In this document: positions 21,819 through 31,194 of the stretch, in pieces
Layout: each line of letters begins with the position of its first letter
Numbering within the stretch: position 1 is the stretch's first letter
NCBI GenBank assembly: GCA_025357835.1
Contig: JANYLM010000114.1
Location: 1-55,413 of the forward strand
Direction: 5' to 3'
DNA from: Gammaproteobacteria bacterium
GTDB lineage: Bacteria > Pseudomonadota > Gammaproteobacteria > Steroidobacterales > Steroidobacteraceae
Length of the DNA stretch: 55,413 nt
The notes under the pieces: generated by a model
Seen by the model: only the letters and a program-made list of their open reading frames with translations
The model's database searches: none
What the model was told of the DNA's origin: nothing
Translations under genes and position numbers: made by a program

Positions 21819-24800
21819 ATGGCCGCCAACTTGAACGAACCCTCACAACCCCCCGCCTTGGAGGCGCTGCGGCAGGCGATCAGGGATCACGGCGAGTGGC
21901 CGGAAGATCGGGCGGTGACGCGCCTGCTGCATGCGCTGGAACTCACCGGCGGCGCCCGTCATCGCGCCGTTGCGACGGCGATGGCGCTGGTCGAGGGGTC
22001 GCGCGCCCGCCGGGATGAGAGGCCGTTCCTGGATGCCTTCCTGCAAGAATTTGGACTGTCGAACCAAGAAGGCATCGCGCTCATGTGCATTGCCGAGGCC
22101 TTGCTGCGCATTCCCGATGATGCCACCGCCGATCGCCTAATCGCGGAAAAGCTGGCCACCGGGGATTGGTCCTCGCATGCGGGCAATTCCGAATCGCTGT
22201 TCGTCAATGCCTCCACCTGGGGGCTGATGCTCACCGGCGGCATTCTTGAATTGGACCCCAGCATCAAGACCGATACCACCGGGTGGGTGCGCAAGTTCAC
22301 ACGCAAAGCCGGGGAGCCCGTGGTGCGCCTGGCCGTGCGCCGTGCCATGCGCATCATCGGCGGTGAATTCGTAGTGGGACGCAACATCGAAGAGGCTCTG
22401 GCTCGCAGCGCGCGCGAGGCGGATGTGGGCCTATGTTCCTTCGACATGCTGGGCGAAGGCGCGAGAACTCAAGCTGATGCACAGCGCTACCTGAAATCCT
22501 ACGAGAACGCGATCGACATTATCGGAGCCGCGGCGGGGGGGCGCTCGGCTCAGGAGACTTCGAGTATTTCCATCAAACTGTCGGCGCTCGAATCTCGCTA
22601 CTCTCTGCTGCAGCGTGATCGAGTGATGCAGCGTTTGGTCCCTTTGGTGGGGGCGCTGGTACGCCGGGCGGCGGGTCTTGGAATTCAGCTCACGATTGAC
22701 GCAGAGGAGGCGGATCGCCTGGATTTGTCATTGGATGTGATCGAAGCGCTGGCCAAGGATCCCGCCACACGCAATTGGCCTGGTCTGGGCTTGGCCGTGC
22801 AGGCCTATGGCAAGCGTACCTTGGAGGTCATCGATTGGGTGGCGGCGACCGCACGTGCTTACGGCAGACGCATGACGGTGCGCTTGGTGAAGGGCGCGTA
22901 CTGGGATACAGAAATTAAGCGCGCGCAGGAGCGGGGCCTCGACGGCTATCCGGTGTTCACCCGCAAAGTCACCACGGATGTATCGTACTTGGCCTGCGTA
23001 GGCCGGCTGTTCAGCCACAGGGATGTGATTTATCCGCAGTTCGCAACGCATAACGCGCACAGTATTGCGTCGGTGTTGGAGTTGGCGCCGGCGGGTGCGG
23101 ATTATGAATTTCAGCGGCTGCATGGCATGGGGCGGTTGCTGTATGCCGAGGCGGTGCGGCAGATCGCGAATTTCCCGCGGGTTCGGATTTACGCGCCCGT
23201 GGGCGAGCACAAGGACTTGCTGGCCTATCTGGTGCGGCGTCTGTTGGAAAACGGTGCCAATACTTCGTTCGTGAATCGCTTTATGGATGAGCAGGTGCCG
23301 GTTGCCGAGATCGTTCGCGATCCAATTTCGGAGCTTGAACGCCTGGAGTCTTACGCGCATGCGCGACTGCCCATTCCAAAAGCGCTGTATGCCGACCGAC
23401 GCAACTCGCGCGGGGTCGATTTGGGGAGCCCGCCCGAAATAGAGTCTCTGCGCAGGGAGCTTGCGACGCGCAGTGTGCCCAAGCCCAAAGCCGGACCCAT
23501 CGTCAATGGGATATTGCTGCCGGGCAGCACGCATCCGGTGACCAACCCTACGGATCGGCGCGACATCGTGGGCAGCACTCGCGACGCGACACCCGCAGAG
23601 ATCGTGAACGCGTTCGATGCGAGCGCCGCAGCGCAGCCGGCATGGAATTCAAGGGGCGGCGAGGCGCGTGCCACCATACTCGACAGAGCGTCCGACCTTC
23701 TCGAAGGCAGCCGCGCGGATTTTCATGAGCTCTTGGTGCGTGAGGCAGGCAAGACGTTGTCGGATGCCATTACCGAGGTCCGCGAGGCCGTGGACTTCTG
23801 CCGCTATTACGCGCTGCGGGCTCGGCAGCAGTTCGCCACACCGCAGCGGCTGGAAGGCCCCACCGGCGAATTGAATGAACTATCGCTGCATGGGCGCGGC
23901 GTGTTCGCCTGCATCAGCCCGTGGAATTTTCCGTTGGCGATTTTCGCCGGCCAGGTGACTGCCGCGTTGGCGGCGGGCAATGCCGTGGTGGCGAAGCCCG
24001 CGGAACCCACACCACTGATCGCTGCGCGTTTCGTCAGACTGTTGCACGAGGCGGGAGTACCACCGCAGGCCTTGCATCTGGCGCCGGCGCCGGGGCGCCA
24101 TTTCGGTGAAGTTGCGTTTGCTCACGCCGCTTTGGCAGGGGTGGCCATGACGGGATCGACCGCGACCGCGCTCAACATCAATCGCAGCTTGGCGGCACGC
24201 AATGGCGCCATCGTGCCCTTGATCGCAGAGACCGGCGGACTAAATGCCATGATAGTCGACTCCACTGCTTTGCCAGAGCAGGTGGTCGACGACGTGGTGA
24301 GTTCCGCGTTCATGAGCGCAGGGCAGCGCTGCTCGGCTTTGCGCCTATTGTTCCTGCAGGATGACATAGCCGATCAGGTGCTGGAGATGATCGCGGGTGC
24401 GATGGACGAATTGGTTATCGGCGATCCGGCCGATTTTAGGACGGATCTCGGACCGGTGATCACGCAGGCTGCCGCGGACGGTTTGGAGCGACATGTCGCG
24501 CGCATGCGCGAGGAAGCGCGCATAGTCAAGGTTTGTGCTCTCGGCGACGCGCACGCCCACGGCAGTTTCTTTGCACCGCATCTCATCGAATTGAAGAGTT
24601 CGGCGCAGCTTACGCGCGAGGAATTCGGGCCCATACTGCATGTGGTGCGGTATCGATCCAGCGATATAGTCGAAGTTCTGCAGGCCATTCGCGCCAGCAA
24701 CTACGGGTTGACTCTGGGAGTGCAGACTCGCCTGGAATCCTTCTGGCGGGAGGTGTTCGAGCAGACGTCGATCGGCAATACCTATGTCAATCGCAATATG

Positions 24801-24968
24801 ATCGGCGCCGTAGTGGGTGTGCAACCCTTCGGCGGCACCGGGCTGTCGGGGACCGGACCCAAGGCGGGCGGTCCGCACTATCTGGCGCGGTTCGCGAATG
24901 AGCGGACATTGACGGTAAATACCACGGCGACGGGCGGCAACGCGGCACTTCTGAACCTTGGCAACTGA
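21819..24968 (+). CDS. putA: Bifunctional proline dehydrogenase / P5C dehydrogenase PutA
   Basis: 1049 aa. The FAD-dependent proline dehydrogenase barrel (about residues 150-480) shows IDAEEADRLDLSLD, RLVKGAYWDTEIKRAQ and LLENGANTSFVNRF. The NAD-dependent P5C dehydrogenase (about 520-1030) shows the nucleotide-site SPWNFPLAIF, the AETGG Glu and the catalytic Cys in GQRCSALR. Together they oxidise proline to glutamate and channel the intermediate. There is no N-terminal ribbon-helix-helix DNA-binding domain, so unlike E. coli PutA (1320 aa) it is not its own repressor. Control must come from elsewhere, probably the Lrp-type gene. AAGGA precedes the ATG. Confidence 0.95.
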   Translation: MAANLNEPSQPPALEALRQAIRDHGEWPEDRAVTRLLHALELTGGARHRAVATAMALVEGSRARRDERPFLDAFLQEFGLSNQEGIALMCIAEALLRIPDDATADRLIAEKLATGDWSSHAGNSESLFVNASTWGLMLTGGILELDPSIKTDTTGWVRKFTRKAGEPVVRLAVRRAMRIIGGEFVVGRNIEEALARSAREADVGLCSFDMLGEGARTQADAQRYLKSYENAIDIIGAAAGGRSAQETSSISIKLSALESRYSLLQRDRVMQRLVPLVGALVRRAAGLGIQLTIDAEEADRLDLSLDVIEALAKDPATRNWPGLGLAVQAYGKRTLEVIDWVAATARAYGRRMTVRLVKGAYWDTEIKRAQERGLDGYPVFTRKVTTDVSYLACVGRLFSHRDVIYPQFATHNAHSIASVLELAPAGADYEFQRLHGMGRLLYAEAVRQIANFPRVRIYAPVGEHKDLLAYLVRRLLENGANTSFVNRFMDEQVPVAEIVRDPISELERLESYAHARLPIPKALYADRRNSRGVDLGSPPEIESLRRELATRSVPKPKAGPIVNGILLPGSTHPVTNPTDRRDIVGSTRDATPAEIVNAFDASAAAQPAWNSRGGEARATILDRASDLLEGSRADFHELLVREAGKTLSDAITEVREAVDFCRYYALRARQQFATPQRLEGPTGELNELSLHGRGVFACISPWNFPLAIFAGQVTAALAAGNAVVAKPAEPTPLIAARFVRLLHEAGVPPQALHLAPAPGRHFGEVAFAHAALAGVAMTGSTATALNINRSLAARNGAIVPLIAETGGLNAMIVDSTALPEQVVDDVVSSAFMSAGQRCSALRLLFLQDDIADQVLEMIAGAMDELVIGDPADFRTDLGPVITQAAADGLERHVARMREEARIVKVCALGDAHAHGSFFAPHLIELKSSAQLTREEFGPILHVVRYRSSDIVEVLQAIRASNYGLTLGVQTRLESFWREVFEQTSIGNTYVNRNMIGAVVGVQPFGGTGLSGTGPKAGGPHYLARFANERTLTVNTTATGGNAALLNLGN

Positions 24969-25004
24969 GTCTACCCCCAGACCCTACCTGCGCCTCGTTC
25001 CCGG

Positions 25005-26348
25005 TCACTTAGGTGATGCAACTCGGGTAAGGGTTGCCGTTCCATACTGTGGTTCGAGTGCCCTGCCGAGGATGAAGTCGCGCATCAAATGAAAATAGCC
25101 GTTGGGTTGGCGCGTCGAGAGGCGCTGCCCATCGGCTGTAGTCTCATATTCGTAGATGCCATGCTCGGCGTGAGGAAACACGGCCGCGGCAATGGGATGG
25201 CCGGTTGCGTTCAGTGTTCGCAGCCGTCGCGTGGTTTCCGCGCTCGGCGCGTCGACGTCATCTTCACCCAAGATCCAGAGCTGCGGCACCGTCAAGTTGC
25301 GCAGCACGGGCATCGGATCATAGTGCAGCGGTATGCCTGCAAAGAGCTTGGGACCGGCGACTCGCAGCTCATCCGGGGATTTCTCCAAGAGCACCCAAGT
25401 GACATCGCCATGGATGACCTTGAACCAAGGCTCCGTTCCATAGCGTGACCGGACCGCCTCGAGCTTATCGTAACCGGCTTGAAAGTTGCTCATCAGGATC
25501 GCCGCGCTGGCGTCAGCGACCTGCATCGCCTTGACCATGACGTCGGCTCCGTACCCATGGCGCGTTACATCGAGGGCAATTGCGGAGCGGTCCTCCTGCA
25601 ACGGCGAGACTGCCAGGCCGAAGCCAACCAGAACAAAGTCGACCCGCTCGATGCGCGCTGCGAGTGGTGCTACCCAGCCGCCTTGGCTGCCGCCCTGGTA
25701 GCCAACGCGTCCCGCACGACGACCTGCCAGACGCTTCGCTGCTCGCATGGCGGCGACTGCGTCATTGGCAAGCGTCAGGTAGTCCTGGGTGTAATCCCCG
25801 CTCGAGCCGCCGGTGCCTCGCTTGTCATAGACGAAGGCACCAATGCCGGCGGCGGGAAATTCGCGCTGCAACGAATAATAGTCGCGCGCCGAGTCATGCT
25901 CCGAGCCATGAATGAGTACCACGATGGGCACGCGTGCCGTTCCTTTGGGCATCACCAGCCGCCCAGCTAGCTCGGCATCCTCGACCGCAAACCGTGTCTC
26001 AGTGACATCGAAGGCGACGCGCGTACCCTGCTTGCCGTCGAAGCGGATACCGTCGCTGCCGCATGATGGAAAAATGGCACGGATACCATCAAGCTTGCCT
26101 GTCCAGCCGAGAGTACTGGACCAGCTTCCGTCGCCTGTGTGCGTGAGCTCGCCCGAGGTCCCATCCTGGCGGCGCCACCGCAGCTTGTCTTCGCTGCTGC
26201 GTCCGATGTCGACGTCTGGGCCGGCTGCGAAACGATAAGTCCCGACATAGCAGTCGGTCCGCCCATCATCGGCAGCTGCCGCCCCGACCTTCCCCGCGCT
26301 CAGCAGAATCCCCACAATCAGTAGCTCGATACAACGCTGCGCCGACAT
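25005..26348 (-). CDS. Secreted alpha/beta hydrolase
   Basis: 447 aa. A signal peptide (about 1-25) is followed by a beta-rich region of about 110 residues that I do not recognise, and then an alpha/beta-hydrolase domain. The catalytic Ser221 lies in the nucleophile elbow GYQGGSQGGW. The oxyanion region is VVLIHGSEHDSARDYY. The acid is probably in GEDDVDAP (near 375) and the base His in FPHAEHGIYEY (near 400). The combination resembles exported prolyl-oligopeptidase-like or esterase-type hydrolases. The substrate is unknown. It is convergent with putA. Confidence 0.8.
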   Translation of the reverse strand: MSAQRCIELLIVGILLSAGKVGAAAADDGRTDCYVGTYRFAAGPDVDIGRSSEDKLRWRRQDGTSGELTHTGDGSWSSTLGWTGKLDGIRAIFPSCGSDGIRFDGKQGTRVAFDVTETRFAVEDAELAGRLVMPKGTARVPIVVLIHGSEHDSARDYYSLQREFPAAGIGAFVYDKRGTGGSSGDYTQDYLTLANDAVAAMRAAKRLAGRRAGRVGYQGGSQGGWVAPLAARIERVDFVLVGFGLAVSPLQEDRSAIALDVTRHGYGADVMVKAMQVADASAAILMSNFQAGYDKLEAVRSRYGTEPWFKVIHGDVTWVLLEKSPDELRVAGPKLFAGIPLHYDPMPVLRNLTVPQLWILGEDDVDAPSAETTRRLRTLNATGHPIAAAVFPHAEHGIYEYETTADGQRLSTRQPNGYFHLMRDFILGRALEPQYGTATLTRVASPK

Positions 26349-26532
26349 TTAATGATCCTCCAATGGCGTGTCTAATCTATCCGCAAAACTCAGTACAGTC
26401 CCGATACACTTTGGGTGAATTCGAGCAGCACAGTTTGGAAGAGGTCGGCATCGACAGGCGACACGATGTTCTAATTTTCGAGGACGATCGTCCGCATGCC
26501 TCCAGAGCGCTCGATCGCTCGCGCCACGGCAC

Positions 26533-28026
26533 CTACGTGTGAGGCGGAACGGCCCCGAGCAATAGCGACAGTGCCTTATGAAAATCCCGGGTGCCGACTT
26601 CGTCGCCCTTGAAATGCCCGAGCCGCACGACCACCAGGTCGTGCGAGGGGATGATCATGGTGTACTGGCCGCCGGCGCCCGCCATGTAGTAGGTATCCTT
26701 GGGAACGGGTAGAGCGCCGTCGCCGTTGATCCAGAAAAAGCCACCGTAAACGGGTCTACCGTCGGCGACCCACGCCGGCGCCATAGTGCTGACGAATTTC
26801 ACGAATCCGTGCGGCAGTACCCTTTGCTCATTCCATACGCCGTCCTGCAGATAGAGATTGCCCAGGCGTGCCCAATCGCGTGCGCAGGCCAAATCGTAGC
26901 CTTGAGTTAGCAGATTGCCGAAGGGGTCAGTTTCGATCACCATGCTGCGCACACCGATCTTGTCGAATAGGGCGTGCTGCGGAAAGGCCGCGTAGTTCTC
27001 GCCGTGCCGCTCGACGGCGAGACGAATCAAATAGTTGACGAGTACCGGATCGGTGTTTCTATAGCGGCCTACGGTATTGGGAGGCCATTGCAAGGGACGG
27101 GTCGCGGCATAGTGAAAAGAATTGACGCTGCCGGTGTAAAGATAGAGATGGTCCGGATACGGTCCAGAGGCGTCGTAGTCAGGATCGTACGGTGCGCGGA
27201 TGCGCAAGCCGCTCGACATGTGCAGCAGATCGGCGATGCGAATCTTGGCGCGCGGATCGCTCGGCGCCTGCCATTCTGGGATGGGCGCGGGTTGCTCCAG
27301 ATCGTACACGCCCTGTTGGATGAGTACTCCCATGAGCGCGGCGGTAACGCTCTTGCCCATGGACCAGCTCTCGAGTTGGGTGTGTGCGGTGATGCCAGTC
27401 CCATAACGTTCGGCAACGATGCGGCCCCGCCAGGTCACGACGACGGCTGCCGTCATGCCGGCGGGCGAAGCAAAGGCCGCGTCCATCGCTTGTTCGATCT
27501 TGTGGGCGTTTACTGCGCTCGGGAAGCCTTCAGTGACCTTGTCTCCCGTCGGCCATGCCTGTGTCGCCGGATCGGGGAGAGTGGATTTGATGGGTTGCGG
27601 CTTGAAGGCAAGTTCGGTGGTTCCGATGGGGAAGGTCATACAGCCCTGATCGCCGATGTACTTGGCGATGCGCACGGCTCCCCCGGGAACGGCGACGCTG
27701 ATCGTCTTTGCGGCCCGATCGACTATCGGCTTGCCGAGTTTCGCGCGTTCGGCGTAAGGCGCGGTGAAGTAGCCGACGTTCTCGGCGGCGAAGTCAAGGT
27801 CGAGACCGGTAATGAACACGGCGGAGCACATGGTTTGAGCGAAGCCAGCTGCATAATGGTCCAAGGGATTGCCCGGAGGCGGCACGTAGGACGTTGGAAG
27901 CTCGAGGGCCTTATCGCGGGCGAGCATGGCATCGAGAGAAGAGGTGTCGGCCGCCGACACGATGTTAGCTCCCAATGCCGTCGCGCTGCAGGCGAGCGCG
28001 TAGATAAAATGCCGATTGCATTGCAT
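26533..28026 (-). CDS. Secreted beta-lactamase-fold serine hydrolase
   Basis: 497 aa, with a signal peptide cut after about residue 25. The C-terminal 300 residues are a class-C/PBP-like serine hydrolase: SxxK is Ser222-Met-Gly-Lys225, the Tyr motif is YRNTD (YxN), and a late GAGGQYTMIIP strand stands in for the KTG-type motif. The family includes esterases and D-amino peptidases, and few members are true antibiotic lactamases; the EstB-like type is most likely here. The N-terminal 170 residues are unrecognised. It follows the alpha/beta hydrolase in the reverse reading direction, 184 nt apart. Confidence 0.82.
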   Translation of the reverse strand: MQCNRHFIYALACSATALGANIVSAADTSSLDAMLARDKALELPTSYVPPPGNPLDHYAAGFAQTMCSAVFITGLDLDFAAENVGYFTAPYAERAKLGKPIVDRAAKTISVAVPGGAVRIAKYIGDQGCMTFPIGTTELAFKPQPIKSTLPDPATQAWPTGDKVTEGFPSAVNAHKIEQAMDAAFASPAGMTAAVVVTWRGRIVAERYGTGITAHTQLESWSMGKSVTAALMGVLIQQGVYDLEQPAPIPEWQAPSDPRAKIRIADLLHMSSGLRIRAPYDPDYDASGPYPDHLYLYTGSVNSFHYAATRPLQWPPNTVGRYRNTDPVLVNYLIRLAVERHGENYAAFPQHALFDKIGVRSMVIETDPFGNLLTQGYDLACARDWARLGNLYLQDGVWNEQRVLPHGFVKFVSTMAPAWVADGRPVYGGFFWINGDGALPVPKDTYYMAGAGGQYTMIIPSHDLVVVRLGHFKGDEVGTRDFHKALSLLLGAVPPHT

Positions 28027-28481
28027 GCGCGCACTCCTGATTGAAACAGACGCTCCTTTAGTCTTCAGCGCGACCGTTTAGCCAAGCGTGCGCGCAGGCC
28101 GGCGAGTCGTTTCGCCGGCAGATTCCCAAGGATACCGCGTCGTTGCTCTGGAATGTGAGCGGCGGCGTCGGCCTGGTCGCCGAACCCACACTGGGCGAAA
28201 CACGCGCCCCGGGCGCGTCGGGCGGCTGAGCACTCCACGCGGGTGAAGAACGCGGCACCCATCTTATGCGGGTAATTCACGTTGGTGAGATCGGTGTGCG
28301 CCGTCGCAGCAGCGCCCAGATTCGCATACATGCCAAGCTTCCAACACCAGTCAAGACCTAATACAGTACCAATTTTCACGATTTGCTAGTGCCGTGTAGT
28401 AGGCGCACGCAAATTTCTCAATTTGTTAAATAAGTCAAAAGATTACAGGTATTTATCAGTGAATGTTGTTCTGCAATTGGT
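28027..28481. other. 455-nt stretch without a recognisable intact gene
   Basis: The region lies upstream of the beta-lactamase-fold gene and before a nagA remnant. A minus-strand frame of 104 codons (28065-28379) is open but has no signature I know. From about 28380 the composition becomes AT-rich (AATTTGTTAAATAAGTCAAAAG), unlike the surroundings. Next to a gene fossil, this looks like decaying sequence. I see no transposase or repeat ends. Confidence 0.45.
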
Positions 28482-28666
28482 ATGGCGGTGCAGTCGGCGC
28501 TCGATGGGGTGTTGGTGTCCGCCGGTCACAGCGAGGCCGACTACACCGAGACCACAGCAGCCATCGCGCATGGACTGCGGGGCTTCACGCATTTGTTCAA
28601 TGCCATGGCTCGGCTCGAGCCGCGTTAAAAGTGCAGAAGACGTGGATCGAAGGCGTGGCGAGCTAG
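28482..28666 (+). pseudogene. nagA: Fossil of N-acetylglucosamine-6-phosphate deacetylase (nagA)
   Basis: From ATG 28482 the frame reads [20 protein letters not shown] and then [19 protein letters not shown] before TAA at 28626. GHS-A-Y and THLFNAM are hallmark NagA motifs holding metal- and substrate-binding residues. Shifted by one frame, the next codons read [13 protein letters not shown] and stop at 28664-28666, which matches the C-terminal tail of NagA (V-x-TW-x-G). The N-terminal half and the segment between these pieces are gone, so this is a remnant with at least two deletions and a frameshift. No other amino-sugar gene is nearby. Confidence 0.75.
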
Positions 28667-28667
28667 G

Positions 28668-29258
28668 TCACGGGTGCGCCGATGATTTGCCGGCCTTGGT
28701 GGGCTTGAGGGCCTTCAGCGAATCGAACAGGCTGTCCGTCGGATGTTTGGCGCAGTCGGCCAGCAATGCGGATTCAAATATGTGCACAGCATCGGCGACG
28801 AATAGATGGCTGCCGGATTTTGCCGCGTAAAAGCCGAACAGACCCATCATGATGGTATTCGCACTCTCAGCATCCGAGCGGGCAAATTCCACGTGCCGCG
28901 CCGCGAATGCCCCGCACTCCACTAAGGCGAGATCCATGGGGTTCTTGGTTTCGGGTTTGACGATGGTCAACGCTTCCAACAGGCTTTCGGCGGGGTTGGT
29001 CTTGCACTCGCCGTCAAGCGCGAAGCCGAACGGTCCCAGGGCTTCTGGATACAGGACATGCGCCCCGGATTTCGCTACCGAATAGCCTAGCAACCACATC
29101 ACCGTATTAATGGAGTCCGCACTGGGATTGGTGGCGGCCGAGGGCAGAACTTCGTTCTCGTACTGATCGCAAGTCGTCGTGGCGAGATTCAGCTCGGCCG
29201 AGCGGCCCAGGCTGGGGGCGAAGCAGATGACCAAGGCGAATGCGGCGAGCAATTTCAA
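28668..29258 (-). CDS. Exported protein with two tandem HdeA/HdeB-like domains
   Basis: 196 aa with a signal peptide (about 1-20). The mature part is two similar halves. Repeat 1 runs C-x-n-x-W-LLGYSVAKSGAHVLYPEALG...C-KTNPAESLLEALTIVKP. Repeat 2 runs C-x-n-x-LFGFYAAKSGSHLFVADAVH...C-AKHPTDSLFDSLKALKP. Each has two Cys and a C-terminal C-x-x-x-P-x-x-S-L motif, as in the periplasmic acid-stress chaperones HdeA and HdeB. A fused tandem form is unusual. The chaperone role is inferred from the motif only. It ends 2 nt from the nagA fossil on the opposite strand. Confidence 0.65.
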   Translation of the reverse strand: MKLLAAFALVICFAPSLGRSAELNLATTTCDQYENEVLPSAATNPSADSINTVMWLLGYSVAKSGAHVLYPEALGPFGFALDGECKTNPAESLLEALTIVKPETKNPMDLALVECGAFAARHVEFARSDAESANTIMMGLFGFYAAKSGSHLFVADAVHIFESALLADCAKHPTDSLFDSLKALKPTKAGKSSAHP

Positions 29259-29421
29259 TGTAAGGGTCCGTCAATCAAGCCGGCACATCGGCCGTAACCG
29301 CAGTATGACATCCCATCCGGGCCGCGAGTTCGCACAAAATCTCGGTCGGCAGCCTGATTGCCTGTGATTTTTGCGATTCTGGGGGATACTTGCGCCACCT
29401 CCACACAAGGGACGACTCGCC

Positions 29422-29742
29422 ATGATCAAAGTTAGCGTGATGTACCCAAATACTCCAGGGAATCGATTTGACCATGTCTATTACCGCGACAAGCACATGC
29501 CCTTGGTGAAGGCCAGGATGGGCAGTAACTGCAAGTACTACACGGTGGACAAAGGACTTGCGGGCGGTACGCCCGGCGCGCCGCCGACCTACGTTGGCAT
29601 GTGTCATATATTTTGCGACTCGGTGGAGTCCTTTCAGGCGGGATTTGCGCCACATATGCAGGAAATTTTGGGGGATATTCCCAACTACACCAATCTGACT
29701 CCCGTGCTTCAGATCAGTGAAGTCGTAGTAGGCAAGGATTGA
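29422..29742 (+). CDS. EthD-family protein
   Basis: 106 aa. MIKVSVMYPNTPGNRFDHVYY then RDKHMPLVKARMG is the EthD signature (dimeric alpha/beta barrel; F-D-x-x-YY-x-x-H-xP). Family members help degrade ethyl tert-butyl ether or are of unknown role; sequence alone does not give the activity. ATG 29422 gives the family N-terminus. The following peptidase gene starts 5 nt after the stop, so the two are probably co-transcribed. Confidence 0.88.
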   Translation: MIKVSVMYPNTPGNRFDHVYYRDKHMPLVKARMGSNCKYYTVDKGLAGGTPGAPPTYVGMCHIFCDSVESFQAGFAPHMQEILGDIPNYTNLTPVLQISEVVVGKD

Positions 29743-29747
29743 CCAGA

Positions 29748-31178
29748 ATGAACCATGCATTCGCTTCCGCGGTGGCTATGTTCGCTGCACTAATCTCCGC
29801 CGCCTCCTTGCACGCCGAGACCCCGGCACAAATTGCGGCAGATTCGGCGACACTGGCGCGGATTCGCGTCGCCGCGATGAGCAGCGATTGGCCGTGGCAG
29901 CGGCTCCAAGAATTGACCGATAGAATCGGTCCGCGTCTGTCGGGATCGCCGCAGCAGGCTGCAGCCATCACTCAGGTCGCCGCTGCGATGCGCGCGCTCG
30001 GCGCCCGCGTCACCCTGCAATCTGCGAAGGTGCCACATTGGGTGCGGGGTGAGGAGAGGGCAGAGCTCGTAGATTATCCGGGGCGGCCAGAGGGCGTGAC
30101 GCAGCGACTGCACCTGACCGCTCTTGGCGGCTCATCGGCGACGCCGGCCGCGGGCCTCAAGGCGCGGGTGATCATGGTGCGCGATTTCGAGGAGCTGCAC
30201 GTGCGCGCCGGCGAGATTCGCGGCAATATTGTGCTGTTCGAGTCGCGCTTCGACCAGCGGCTCGCGGACAACGGCAAATCCGGAACGGCATACGAGCAGG
30301 CGGGCGAATACCGCTTTCGAGGACCTGCGGAAGCCGCTTCATTGGGAGCCGCCGCAGCGTTGGTTCGATCGATCGGGGGAGCCGATTTCCGCCTTCCGCA
30401 TACCGGTACGACAATCTGGCAAGACAAGCAGGCGCCGATACCGGCGGCGGCGCTCGCGAGTGAAGACGCCGACCTGATCGTGCGTCTTGCGGCGCATGGA
30501 CCGATCACGATGAAGCTCTTGTTGACGCCCGAGACGCTTCCCGATGCCGACAGCTTCAACGTGATTGCCGATTGGCCGGGCAGTGAATTGCCGAACGAAT
30601 ACGTGGTCGTTTCCGGCCACCTCGATTCGTGGGACTTAGGTCAGGGCGCGACGGACGACGGTGTCGGCGTCATCGGGGCGGCCGGCGTCATTCAGGTGCT
30701 GCAGCAGTTGAAGCTACATGCGCGCCGTACGATTCGCTTCATCGGCTGGACCAATGAGGAGAATGGCGGCCGCGGTTCAAAGGCCTATTTTGATTCGATC
30801 GGCAAGGCAATGGACACCCAGTGCGCCGCCATTGAAAGCGACGATGGCGCCGGACGCGCACTCGGCATCTTGGCCGCGGTAACCAAGGAGTCGCTCGTCA
30901 ATCTGCAACCGCCCATCCAGGCTCTTGCACCGATCGGCGCCACGATTCTCGAGGCCCGCGAAGGAGAAGTGGGTGCCGACATCGCTGCATTGCAGGCCGC
31001 GGGCGTCCCTGGATTCGCGCCCTGGGTGGATGCACGGCATTACTTCGACTACCACCATACGGCGGCCGATACCCTGGACAAGGTCGATCCAGTGAATCTG
31101 CAGAGCCAGGTGGCGACCATGGCCGTGCTGGCTTACTACCTCGCGGATCGCCCGGCCTGCCTGCCGCGGGTTCGGTGA
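29748..31178 (+). CDS. Secreted M28-family zinc aminopeptidase/carboxypeptidase
   Basis: 476 aa. A signal peptide ends near residue 22 (SAASLHAE). A PA-like insert (about 120-230) lies within the N-terminal half. The catalytic domain shows the metal ligands of family M28: His-Asp in SGHLDSWDLG, Asp in GATDDGVG, Glu-Glu in TNEENGG, Asp in ESDDGAG, and His in DYHHTAADTLD. It resembles plasma glutamate carboxypeptidase-like enzymes. It probably cleaves dipeptides outside the cytoplasm. ATG 29748 with AAGGA 9 nt upstream is preferred to a TTG at 29739. Confidence 0.9.
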   Translation: MNHAFASAVAMFAALISAASLHAETPAQIAADSATLARIRVAAMSSDWPWQRLQELTDRIGPRLSGSPQQAAAITQVAAAMRALGARVTLQSAKVPHWVRGEERAELVDYPGRPEGVTQRLHLTALGGSSATPAAGLKARVIMVRDFEELHVRAGEIRGNIVLFESRFDQRLADNGKSGTAYEQAGEYRFRGPAEAASLGAAAALVRSIGGADFRLPHTGTTIWQDKQAPIPAAALASEDADLIVRLAAHGPITMKLLLTPETLPDADSFNVIADWPGSELPNEYVVVSGHLDSWDLGQGATDDGVGVIGAAGVIQVLQQLKLHARRTIRFIGWTNEENGGRGSKAYFDSIGKAMDTQCAAIESDDGAGRALGILAAVTKESLVNLQPPIQALAPIGATILEAREGEVGADIAALQAAGVPGFAPWVDARHYFDYHHTAADTLDKVDPVNLQSQVATMAVLAYYLADRPACLPRVR

Positions 31179-31194
31179 GAGGGGGTCCGTTGAA

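Noticed and set aside
26410..26541. Short plus-strand open stretch reading RRHDVLIFEDDRPHASRALD between the two secreted hydrolases
   Set aside because: Looks protein-like but is about 43 codons, lacks a clear start and overlaps the next gene's end; too weak to call a fossil.
28065..28379. A 104-codon minus-strand frame upstream of the beta-lactamase-fold gene
   Set aside because: No recognisable family and adjacent to decayed sequence; kept only as part of the unassigned stretch.
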